DNA of 39,162 nucleotides from Candidatus Schekmanbacteria bacterium RIFCSPLOWO2_02_FULL_38_14 (lineage in GTDB: Bacteria; Schekmanbacteria; GWA2-38-11). The stretch covers positions 1 to 39,162 of the forward strand of contig MGDH01000010.1 in the NCBI GenBank assembly GCA_001790855.1, read 5' to 3'. Positions 25,805 to 32,894 of the stretch are shown here, in pieces. The notes beneath the pieces are model-generated. The model did no database searches. It was not told the origin of the DNA and worked only from the letters and a program-made list of their open reading frames with translations. The position numbers and the translations under genes were made by a program. Within the stretch, counting starts at the first letter, position 1. Every line of letters starts with the position of its first letter.

Positions 25805-26272
25805 CTATATAATGTATTTCAACCTTTCCGTATATTTCCTTATCCTTTCATCTCCTTCCTTTTCTAATTCCTTTAAAAATGCCTCTCTTTTCTTAGTCAG
25901 ATTATAATGGTCTACAGCATTTTTAACCAATAGAATAAGCTCCTTATGATCAAAAGGCTTGCTTAAAAAACCGAATGGTCTCAGCTCATTTACAATCTGG
26001 TTTTCATCAGCATCTCCGGGATAGCCTGTCACAAAGATAAAAGGAATATTTCTTGTTTTTCTTGCCCTGCGAAGCACTGTCAGACCATCAATCCCCGGCA
26101 TCTTGATATCACAAACCACCGCTGCGTATTCATTTTTAGCTAATTTTTCTAATGCTTCGTGACCATCATTTGCTGTATCAATCCCATACGAGGTATCTTC
26201 AAGAGAATTGGATATTGTCTCCCTTGCAACCTCATCATCATCAACAACAAGAACTGTATTAATTTCTTTCAT
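25805..26272 (-). CDS. CheY-like single-domain response regulator
   Basis: This 155-residue protein has one receiver domain with the acidic pocket VVDDDE (Asp11-Asp12), phosphoacceptor Asp55 in VVCDIKMPGIDG, the switch Thr in FVTGYP and the conserved Lys105 in LSKPF. About 35 residues of charged helix follow, too short for a DNA-binding or enzymatic output domain. It likely passes phosphate or binds a partner, and the hybrid kinase at 28067 is the nearest candidate. The ribosome site AAGGAG lies 8 bases before the ATG, and a good sigma-70 type promoter lies upstream. Confidence 0.9.
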   Translation of the reverse strand: MKEINTVLVVDDDEVARETISNSLEDTSYGIDTANDGHEALEKLAKNEYAAVVCDIKMPGIDGLTVLRRARKTRNIPFIFVTGYPGDADENQIVNELRPFGFLSKPFDHKELILLVKNAVDHYNLTKKREAFLKELEKEGDERIRKYTERLKYII

Positions 26273-26317
26273 ATAAACTTCTCCTTGAAGTTAGATATTT
26301 TAAACATCCTACTTAAT

Positions 26318-26346
26318 TTATTATTTATTGCATTTAAAAAAGTCAA
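26318..26346 (-). promoter_or_regulatory. Sigma-70 type promoter of the receiver gene
   Basis: On the minus strand TTGACT (26341-26346) and TAATAA (26318-26323) are separated by exactly 17 bases. The start codon of the receiver gene follows 45 bases downstream with a good ribosome site. Confidence 0.5.
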
Positions 26347-26403
26347 TAGAAATCTCCTTGACATATTTTTGAAGACAATGTTAGGTAAAATTAAAAGATT
26401 TGC

Positions 26404-26452
26404 GGGACAGGAATGTCTCTCCCATTGATAGGCGGGGTTTCTTAACCCCGCC
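26404..26452. repeat. Double-hairpin repeat upstream of the C_GCAxxG gene
   Basis: GGCGGGGTT (26431-26439) pairs perfectly with AACCCCGCC (26444-26452) across a four-base loop. Before it, GGGACA and TGTCTC (26404-26419) form a weaker stem. It is markedly more GC-rich than its surroundings and resembles dispersed repeats rather than a gene-specific terminator: no T-run follows on either strand and it lies between two divergently transcribed genes. Confidence 0.65.
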
Positions 26453-26487
26453 AAAATAATTATTAGAAGAAAGAGGGAAAATTTCTT

Positions 26488-26913
26488 ATGAATAAATTAG
26501 ACCCAACAGCATTATCTGCTTTAACCTCTAAAAATTACCAGTCAGGTTATAACTGTGCAGAAGCCGTACTCTCAGCTTTTAATGATGCGCTGAAACTGAA
26601 TCTTGATGTAAAAGTTGCAACTGCCATGGGAGGAGGAATCGGGGCAGCAAAGAATCTGTGTGGTGCCTTAAATGGAGGGGTAATTGTGATTGGTGCCATT
26701 TTTGGAAGAAATACTCCAAATGAAAAAGTGGATAAAATATATCCCATCGCTAAAGCATTTCACGACAAATTCAGGGAAACATTTGCAACTACCTCATGCT
26801 TTGAAATTACAAAAGACATTGAATGGAAAAGCGCAGCCCACAAAGAACACTGCTCAAAAGTCGCTTCAAAAACAGCAGAAATCCTTGCAGAGACTATCAA
26901 TTCAGCAATATAG
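26488..26913 (+). CDS. C_GCAxxG_C_C family probable redox protein
   Basis: The 141-residue protein matches this small cysteine family: YNCAEAVLSAF (Cys23), a Gly-rich MGGGIGAAKNLCGALNGG segment (Cys58), then Cys104 and Cys122 in HCSKVASKTAEIL. The four spaced cysteines and the glycine loop are the family's defining pattern; members are thought to be redox-active or cofactor-binding and are common in anaerobes, but the biochemical role is not established. An AGAGGGAAA ribosome site precedes the ATG. It stands alone between signalling genes transcribed the other way, so context gives no partner. Confidence 0.85.
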   Translation: MNKLDPTALSALTSKNYQSGYNCAEAVLSAFNDALKLNLDVKVATAMGGGIGAAKNLCGALNGGVIVIGAIFGRNTPNEKVDKIYPIAKAFHDKFRETFATTSCFEITKDIEWKSAAHKEHCSKVASKTAEILAETINSAI

Positions 26914-27018
26914 ATAAGTTTAAGCAGCCTTGTCTCAGACCAGGGAATTAGATTTTAACATGCTGTATTGAACCTGCATTTCCAGAATTGAAGCTTTTTA
27001 AAGGGGGAGGGGTAAGCC

Positions 27019-28077
27019 TTAATAGTCCACTGCCAACAGAACAGATTCTCTCTCTTCCGTTATTACCATTTCAATTACTTTTTTGCACTTTAATACTACA
27101 TCAACGATTTGAGGGTCAAATTGAATCCCTTTATACTTTTCAAGCTCATCATATGCATATCCAAAAGAAATGGCATCCCTGTATGGCCTCGTTGATGTCA
27201 TTGCGTCAAATGCGTCAGCAACTGCTAAAATTCTTGCAAAAAAAGGAATCTCATCGCCCTTTAAGCCGTCAGGAAATCCCTTGCCATTATAAAACTCGTG
27301 ATGATGCTTTATTGTATTTATTATTTCTTTATCTTTTATCAGAAAATCTAAAATTCTTGCTCCGGTTTCAGGGTGTATCATTACGCTCTGATATTCCTCC
27401 TTTGTCAGTCTTGTTGGTTTATTAAGTATTGCTTCTTTTACTCCTATCTTTCCAATATCATGAAGAATACCGGAAAGCTTCAGTTTATCCAACTCTTTAT
27501 TGTCTATACCCATCTCCTTGCCTATTATAAGGGCAATACCTGTAACTCTCTTTGAATGACCTTTGGTATATGAATCCTTTACTTCAAGGGCTTGTGCCAG
27601 AGCTTCTATTGCATTCAGAAATATATTCCTTATCTCTCTTGTCTGCTCTTCTACTCTGAGTTCTAAATTGTGATGATACTCCCTGTTCTCTATTATCAAT
27701 CTTCTTCTTTCAAGCGCCCTTTCAACGCTTAAAAGCAAACTATCAAGATAAAACGGTTTTGTTATATAGTCATAAGCTCCTATTCTCATTGCTTCTATTG
27801 CAGAGTCTGTATCAAATGAAGAAGCCACCATAACTACTGCTATATCTCTGTATTCAGAGATAACCCGTTTTAGAAGCTCAATGCCGTCCACAACAGGCAT
27901 TTTAATATCAGAAAGTACCAGTTCAACGTTTTCATTTTCAAGTTTTTCCAGAGCCTCCTTCCCGTTTACAGCGGTTGAGCAGTAATACCCGTGGTGTTTC
28001 AAGTGTTCTGAAATCAGCTTCCTGATATTCTCTTCATCATCAACAACAAGAATTTTTTCTTTTTTATTAGTGGACAT
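27019..28077 (-). CDS. Response regulator with HD-GYP phosphodiesterase output
   Basis: This 352-residue protein has an N-terminal receiver (Asp13-Asp14, phosphoacceptor Asp57, Lys107 in ITKPF), a coiled linker (about 120-155), and an HD-GYP domain. Visible metal-site residues include His174 (GHSKRV), His206-Asp207 (LHDIGKIG), His235 (IHPETGA) and HHHE (258-261). The signature loop reads G-F-P instead of G-Y-P (267-269), a tolerated variant in active members. HD-GYP domains hydrolyse cyclic di-GMP, so the output is probably lower second-messenger level and changed motility or matrix production. The start overlaps the end of the hybrid kinase gene by 11 bases, making it the kinase's cognate regulator. 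Confidence 0.93.
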   Translation of the reverse strand: MSTNKKEKILVVDDEENIRKLISEHLKHHGYYCSTAVNGKEALEKLENENVELVLSDIKMPVVDGIELLKRVISEYRDIAVVMVASSFDTDSAIEAMRIGAYDYITKPFYLDSLLLSVERALERRRLIIENREYHHNLELRVEEQTREIRNIFLNAIEALAQALEVKDSYTKGHSKRVTGIALIIGKEMGIDNKELDKLKLSGILHDIGKIGVKEAILNKPTRLTKEEYQSVMIHPETGARILDFLIKDKEIINTIKHHHEFYNGKGFPDGLKGDEIPFFARILAVADAFDAMTSTRPYRDAISFGYAYDELEKYKGIQFDPQIVDVVLKCKKVIEMVITEERESVLLAVDY

Positions 28078-31000
28078 TTCTTGTTAGAACCTCCTCAACA
28101 GCTTTAATTAAATTTTTTGTCTGGAAGGGTTTTTCCAGAAAAATATTACCTGTCTTCTCTAAGAATGATATTGTATTGGGATTAACTGTGTCTCCGGTAA
28201 TAAAGATAATATTTTTTGCAATTAATGGGTTTTCAATTTTAACCAGATTGTACAGTTCCTTCCCGTCTAAAGAAGGCATCTTAATGTCTGAAACTATTAA
28301 ATCATAGCTTTTTCTCTTGATTTTATGAATTGCATCGTTTCCATTCCCTGCAAGGTCAACTTTGTGCCCGGCACTCTCCAGCGCCTCTTTAAGCAAAGCC
28401 CTTATCATCTCTTCATCATCAACAACAAGAATTTTTTTACATCCGGCTGAATTAGCTTTTTCTATTTTTTCAACAGCATCATGTTTATCTGCCCCTTGAA
28501 TTACAGGAAGCTCAATAAAAAATGTTACCCCTTTATCTTCATTGTTCTTTGCATAAATCTTTCCGGCATGTTCTTTAACTATTCCGTAGCTCAGACTCAA
28601 TCCAAGCCCTGTCCCTTTCCCAACAGGCTTGGTAGTAAAAAATGGGTCAAATACACTTTTTAAATTCTCCCTAGGTATCCCTGTTCCGTTATCTTTAAAA
28701 GATATACGGATAAATTTTTTCTCTGCGTCTGACTCTTGAGTTTTAATGACTTCTGTCTTCACAATAAGTCTTCCGCCATTATTAGCCTCAATCATTACCT
28801 GTTCTGAATTTATTACAATATTTAAAAATGCCTGTTGAAGCTGATTAAAATCAGCCATAGTTTTTGGAAGAGTGGGGTCAAGTTCCTCTATAACCGCTAT
28901 ATTTGATACCTTCATTTCATAGGCTCTCAGTCTCATGGTATTTTTATATGCTTCATTAATATCAACATAGGTTTTCTCGGGTTTTTTCTGTCTTGCAAAG
29001 GTTAACAGGTTCCCTACAATCTTTGCTGCACGGTTGGCTTCATTAAAAACCTTTTCAGCATCGCTCTTCAATGATTCTTCTTTTGCCTTTCTCATCAACA
29101 ACTGGGAATACCCTATTACACTTGTAAGAGGGTTATTTAGCTCGTGAGCAACACCTGAAACAAGCTGTCCCACTGCTGCCAATTTATCAGCCTGAAGGAG
29201 CTGTTCCTGAGTGATTTCCAGTCTCTGCAATGTATTTTTCAATGTTTCGTTTGATTCGATAATCTTTCTCTCGGCAGCCTTCTTCTGCGTAATATCCTTC
29301 ATAACATGGATGGAGCCTGTTATGTTGCCTCTAGAGTCAAAAAGCGGTGTAGTTGAAACAAAAAACAGATTCCCATCGAGAAAGCCCTTCCCTTCAATCT
29401 CTTTTTCACAATATCTCCCGGTGCTCATGCTTTCTGCATGTGGACAATTCTTCTGAAATTCAGCGCCACAGTTAAAAATCTCGTAACATTTCTTCCCAAT
29501 CAAATCTTTAGGCTTCATGTTTAGTTTAAATGCTAAGAACCTGTTTGCCCTCGATATATTAAACTCCTTGTCATGTATCGAAACCATATCAAACATCGAA
29601 TCAAAGGTATTTTCCCATTCGTTTTTTGCCCTGAGGATATTCTCAAAGAGTTTAGCATTGTGAATTGAAACACTGACCTCTCTGCTTATAATTTCAAAAA
29701 GTTCTGCATCTTCTTCTCTATACGAATTGGGTTCTTGTCTGCCTATTGAGATAAACCCAATAATCTCATCCTTTGAAGTTAAAGCGTTTGTCAGCATCGA
29801 CCTGACACCAAACCTTTCAAGCACTATCTTCTCTCCAAAAAACTGGGCTTCTTCTTTAAGGTCTTTGCGCAAGAGAGTCTTTCTTGTTGTTATACATTGC
29901 TCAAATGCAGTTCCTTCAATCGGAGCAATTACGGGTTTTTTTAAAATAACAAATTTATCTTTAAAGAAATATAAAATATCAACCTGTTTCTTTGAAATAT
30001 CAAACAAATGAATTCCTCCAAATTCTGAGGGAATTACTTCCGGAATTCTTTTAGCAATTATCTGCACAATTTCATCAATATTATGTGTTTCGCTGATAAA
30101 TTTTCCGAGTTTATTTGCCATCTCAATCTGTTTTGCTTTTTTCTTTGAATTTTCATAGAGCAATCCATTCTCAACACCAATTCCTATCAGTCTTCCGATT
30201 GAACCAAGAAGGGTAATTTCATCTTGTCTGAATTTTTTATGATATTTACTCCCAATAGCCATAACCCCTAATACTTTATCCTCCTTTGACTTCAAAGGAA
30301 TATAGGCGCCTGATTTTAACCCCTCGCTTTTTACTGCTTCAATGTTTAAACGGGGAATATTTCTTATTTCTTCAAGTGCTATTGTTTCCCCTGTGGTAAA
30401 GGCTTTCCCTACAAGCCCGTCATCAGCCTTGAGAGTTATAACCGCGTTTATAAATTCCTCTGAAAGACCACAGGAAGATTTAAGCACGAGGCTATATGTT
30501 GGTTCATCAAACAAAAAAATTCCGCCAGCATCAATTTCTAAAACCACTAAAACCTTCTTAAGGGATGTGTCTAATATTTCCTGAAGGTTCAAAGAAATGC
30601 TTACAACGCTTAATATTTCGGAAAGAGAAGTAACCATTTTATTATGTTTCAAAAGCTCACTTTCCCTCTGAGCAATATTTTCTGTCATTTCATTAAATGT
30701 ATGGCATAGGAACCCGAGTTCATCATTTTTCTTTACACATAAACGTTCAGATTTTTCTCCTTTCTCAAATATTTTAGCGGACTGAGTAAGTTTTCTGATA
30801 GGCTCTGTTATGATTTTCCTCAATGCTACAAAAAGGCATCCTCCTATAAAAGATGAGAGTAAAACAAAGCCTGCAATGGTTTCTAAAAAATTAATAAAGA
30901 GGTGTTGCTTAAGCCTTTTGAGGTCATTTGAAACAAACACTAAACCAGTAATATCTTTGTTTTCCTTATCTCTCTTGAATGGAACAATCACCTCATAACA

Positions 31001-31519
31001 TAAATCCTCATCATCTATTCCACTACTAAAGTTTCCATTGAGCATTGCCTTCTTAATTTTTCTAAAAACTTTTTCATGCTTCCATTTCTTATTCTGCAAA
31101 AAAGATTCTATTTTTTCCCCATTTAAATTATTCTGGGATGATGCAACTATTCTAAAATCCTCTGATATCACAAAAACTTCCAATAAGGATTCCGGGATAT
31201 CTTTGAAATTAGCAAGAAACTTGCTCTCATTCTTCATGACACTGTGGCAGGAGCTGCATCTCTCGTTCCTTGTTGTGTGTTCCACCATTGTTTGTAAAGA
31301 TGGAATTTTATTATTTATAATCAGAAAGCTTGCTGCGTTTGAAACACCCAGGGCAATTCTTTCAGTTTGTGTTATGTAGTCATTAAAAGAGTAATTTTTC
31401 TCTCTTTTATATTCAATATATGTCCCGATTGATGTGGCAAAAATCAGAATTGTTACAACAACTAAGGTAATCTTGAAAGAAATTGAGTAGTAAAATTTTA
31501 CAGAACCTTCTTTTTTCAT
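28067..31519 (-). CDS. Hybrid sensor histidine kinase with periplasmic CxxCH motif, HAMP, 2 GAF, PAS and receiver
   Basis: This is an 1150-residue inner-membrane kinase. Helix 1 spans about 17-35 and helix 2 about 210-233. The periplasmic domain between them holds RNERCSSCHS (residues 85-93), a heme-c attachment motif, suggesting redox, NO or oxygen-type sensing. Then come HAMP (about 234-286), two GAF domains (about 310-455 and 480-625), a Cys-containing PAS (about 635-745), HisKA with His792 in GVAHELNNP, HATPase (Asn904, DNGTGI 943-948, GKGTGLGLS 968-976) and a C-terminal receiver with Asp1078. The receiver makes it a hybrid kinase able to phosphorelay. An AAGGTG ribosome site precedes the ATG, and a sigma-54 promoter lies about 80 bases upstream. 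The next gene is the receiver-HD-GYP protein. Heme binding is inferred from the motif alone. Confidence 0.93.
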   Translation of the reverse strand: MKKEGSVKFYYSISFKITLVVVTILIFATSIGTYIEYKREKNYSFNDYITQTERIALGVSNAASFLIINNKIPSLQTMVEHTTRNERCSSCHSVMKNESKFLANFKDIPESLLEVFVISEDFRIVASSQNNLNGEKIESFLQNKKWKHEKVFRKIKKAMLNGNFSSGIDDEDLCYEVIVPFKRDKENKDITGLVFVSNDLKRLKQHLFINFLETIAGFVLLSSFIGGCLFVALRKIITEPIRKLTQSAKIFEKGEKSERLCVKKNDELGFLCHTFNEMTENIAQRESELLKHNKMVTSLSEILSVVSISLNLQEILDTSLKKVLVVLEIDAGGIFLFDEPTYSLVLKSSCGLSEEFINAVITLKADDGLVGKAFTTGETIALEEIRNIPRLNIEAVKSEGLKSGAYIPLKSKEDKVLGVMAIGSKYHKKFRQDEITLLGSIGRLIGIGVENGLLYENSKKKAKQIEMANKLGKFISETHNIDEIVQIIAKRIPEVIPSEFGGIHLFDISKKQVDILYFFKDKFVILKKPVIAPIEGTAFEQCITTRKTLLRKDLKEEAQFFGEKIVLERFGVRSMLTNALTSKDEIIGFISIGRQEPNSYREEDAELFEIISREVSVSIHNAKLFENILRAKNEWENTFDSMFDMVSIHDKEFNISRANRFLAFKLNMKPKDLIGKKCYEIFNCGAEFQKNCPHAESMSTGRYCEKEIEGKGFLDGNLFFVSTTPLFDSRGNITGSIHVMKDITQKKAAERKIIESNETLKNTLQRLEITQEQLLQADKLAAVGQLVSGVAHELNNPLTSVIGYSQLLMRKAKEESLKSDAEKVFNEANRAAKIVGNLLTFARQKKPEKTYVDINEAYKNTMRLRAYEMKVSNIAVIEELDPTLPKTMADFNQLQQAFLNIVINSEQVMIEANNGGRLIVKTEVIKTQESDAEKKFIRISFKDNGTGIPRENLKSVFDPFFTTKPVGKGTGLGLSLSYGIVKEHAGKIYAKNNEDKGVTFFIELPVIQGADKHDAVEKIEKANSAGCKKILVVDDEEMIRALLKEALESAGHKVDLAGNGNDAIHKIKRKSYDLIVSDIKMPSLDGKELYNLVKIENPLIAKNIIFITGDTVNPNTISFLEKTGNIFLEKPFQTKNLIKAVEEVLTRNVH

Positions 31520-31583
31520 CTAAAAACACCTTTCAAATTTTATCCACCTTTTTTGAATTATTTTTCTTTTGTTGGTCTAACAA

Positions 31584-31601
31584 CATAAACAATCGTTTAT
31601 G
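31584..31601. repeat. Inverted repeat at the kinase transcription start
   Basis: CATAAAC (31584-31590) and GTTTATG (31595-31601) form a perfect 7-base stem with loop AATC. It overlaps the start region predicted from the sigma-54 promoter, so it could be an operator or a 5' mRNA hairpin. Confidence 0.45.
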
Positions 31602-31616
31602 CAATTTTCGTGCCAG
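31600..31616 (-). promoter_or_regulatory. Sigma-54 promoter of the hybrid kinase operon
   Basis: On the minus strand CTGGCACG (31609-31616) is followed by TTGCA (31600-31604), with exactly five bases between TGGCAC and TTGC. This matches the -24/-12 consensus TGGCAC-N5-TTGCW at every fixed position. Transcription would start near 31589, leaving a leader of about 70 bases. Such promoters need an AAA+ activator, which is not encoded in the window. Confidence 0.8.
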
Positions 31617-31794
31617 AAAATTGTCTATTTTAAAATTCATTGAAGTTATTGTTTTTATTAATAATTATTTTAAAAAAGTTAATGGTTTTAAAGCAGTTTT
31701 TCTCTAAAAAGTGACAAATTTAAAAATTTAGCGTGATTTTATTGACAGCAGGAGTTGCTAATTTTTTAAATTCCTCAACAACTCTTCACTATGA

Positions 31795-31821
31795 TTGACA
31801 AACTATAATTTTTTTTATAAA
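31795..31821 (+). promoter_or_regulatory. Possible yacG promoter
   Basis: TTGACA (31795-31800) is followed by TATAAA (31816-31821), but with only 15 bases between. A second TTGACA lies at 31742 with a weaker downstream match. Confidence 0.33.
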
Positions 31822-31881
31822 AAATAAGATAGTTGGCTGATAACTGAATTTTTATTAACTTATTAAGCTGATAGCTTGAAT

Positions 31882-32082
31882 ATGAAATGCCCGACATGTG
31901 ACAAGCAGGTTAAATTCAAAAATAATCTTTTTCGTCCTTTTTGTTCAGAACGATGCAAGCTGGTTGACTTAGGACATTGGTTTGAAGAAAGGTACATTAT
32001 AAAAGGACAGGAAGATGAAAGCGGAGAAAAAAACAGTAAAGAACTTCCTGAAGAAAATCAATCTTCCAAAGAAAAAAAATAG
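31882..32082 (+). CDS. yacG: YacG-type zinc-binding DNA gyrase inhibitor
   Basis: The protein has 66 residues from the ATG at 31882; a TTG two codons earlier is a less likely start. The zinc ligands are Cys3 and Cys6 (CPTC) and Cys21 and Cys25 (FCSERC), and they are followed by the family-typical CKLVDLGHWFEERY. E. coli YacG binds GyrB and blocks DNA binding by gyrase. The tail is short and charged. No strong ribosome site is visible. In many bacteria yacG sits with coaE; here it stands alone, ending 8 bases from the convergent DtxR-FeoA gene. The length is normal for the family. Confidence 0.9.
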   Translation: MKCPTCDKQVKFKNNLFRPFCSERCKLVDLGHWFEERYIIKGQEDESGEKNSKELPEENQSSKEKK

Positions 32083-32090
32083 TCTTTAAT

Positions 32091-32747
32091 CTAAATTTTC
32101 TTTACATAAATATCCCTTGCAATCTCATAATCCATGGCAAGGGTTGTTTCTTCAAAAACTATAACAAAACTCGGCTGCCTCTGATGCACTTTTACAATCG
32201 TTCCCGGAAATAATCCCATTGATGTAAGCTTATCAAGGCGACCGTGCTCTGAGGTACACATATAAGAAATCTTCCCCTCCTCGCCTGCCTTTAAGGATTC
32301 CAGTGAAACGAAAACGCTTTCTAAACTATCTCTCTTTTCCCCGCAACACATTCCCGGAGGTATCGGCTTTCCGTCAGGACAAAACCTTGGATGACCAAGA
32401 AGGGTACAGATACTGTCTGCAACTTCGTTATTCAATATATGCTCAAAATCACATGCCTGCGATTCAGCTACTTCATTATCCTGCATATCAAGAACATCAA
32501 AAAGAAGCCTTTCAGCCAATCTGTGCCTTCTTATTACCAGCATTGCCTCTTTTTTCCCTTTATCTGTCAGGGTTATCCTGTTTTCAGAATCAACTGTAAT
32601 CATCTCGCTTTCAATAAGATTTGTAATTAAATCATGTATAATATCTTCTCCGAGAGATTTTTTAACCTTATCAACCTTAACCTCTCCCTCATCAGCAAGA
32701 ACACCTATCAACTGCAATGCCTCCTCACGGTTTTGGGATGTAATCAT
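32091..32747 (-). CDS. DtxR-family metal-dependent repressor fused to a FeoA domain
   Basis: The protein has 218 residues from the ATG at 32747, which has AAGGAG at ideal spacing; an in-frame TTG at 32765 overlaps that ribosome site. An N-terminal winged helix (about 8-65) is followed by the dimerisation and metal-binding domain with His75, Cys99, Glu102, His103 and the family hallmark GHPRFCPDGKPIPPG (118-132). Residues about 148-218 form an SH3-like FeoA domain (KLTSMGLFPGTIVKVHQRQP). DtxR proteins bind operators when Fe(II) or Mn(II) is abundant. The gene follows feoB on the same strand after 147 bases and no separate feoA exists nearby, so the fused FeoA may also serve FeoB. The palindrome at the feoB promoter is the probable target. 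Confidence 0.9.
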   Translation of the reverse strand: MITSQNREEALQLIGVLADEGEVKVDKVKKSLGEDIIHDLITNLIESEMITVDSENRITLTDKGKKEAMLVIRRHRLAERLLFDVLDMQDNEVAESQACDFEHILNNEVADSICTLLGHPRFCPDGKPIPPGMCCGEKRDSLESVFVSLESLKAGEEGKISYMCTSEHGRLDKLTSMGLFPGTIVKVHQRQPSFVIVFEETTLAMDYEIARDIYVKKI

Positions 32748-32894
32748 AATGTTTTCTCCTTGCAATATTCTACAGTAAGGTTCAGGAATTCAATGTTGTT
32801 ATTCAAAAATTTTAACTTTTAATCTGTGGTTTTGGTTTTTGACTTCTGAGTTTTGAATTTGGTTTATATTTAACTCCGGACTTCTTCAACAATC

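Larger units (their letters stand above)
31520..31881. other. Divergent regulatory region between the kinase and yacG
   Basis: This 362-base AT-rich gap has no convincing gene on either strand. It holds the sigma-54 promoter of the kinase operon (31600-31616), a hairpin CATAAAC-AATC-GTTTATG (31584-31601) overlapping its -12 element and start region, and a weak sigma-70 type promoter towards yacG. The remaining 200 bases upstream of the sigma-54 site are where an enhancer-binding protein would bind, but no clear enhancer repeat stands out. Confidence 0.6.

Noticed and set aside
26431-26452. GGCGGGGTT/AACCCCGCC hairpin as a Rho-independent terminator
   Set aside because: No T-run follows on either strand, and it lies between divergent genes where neither transcript ends; it fits a dispersed repeat better.
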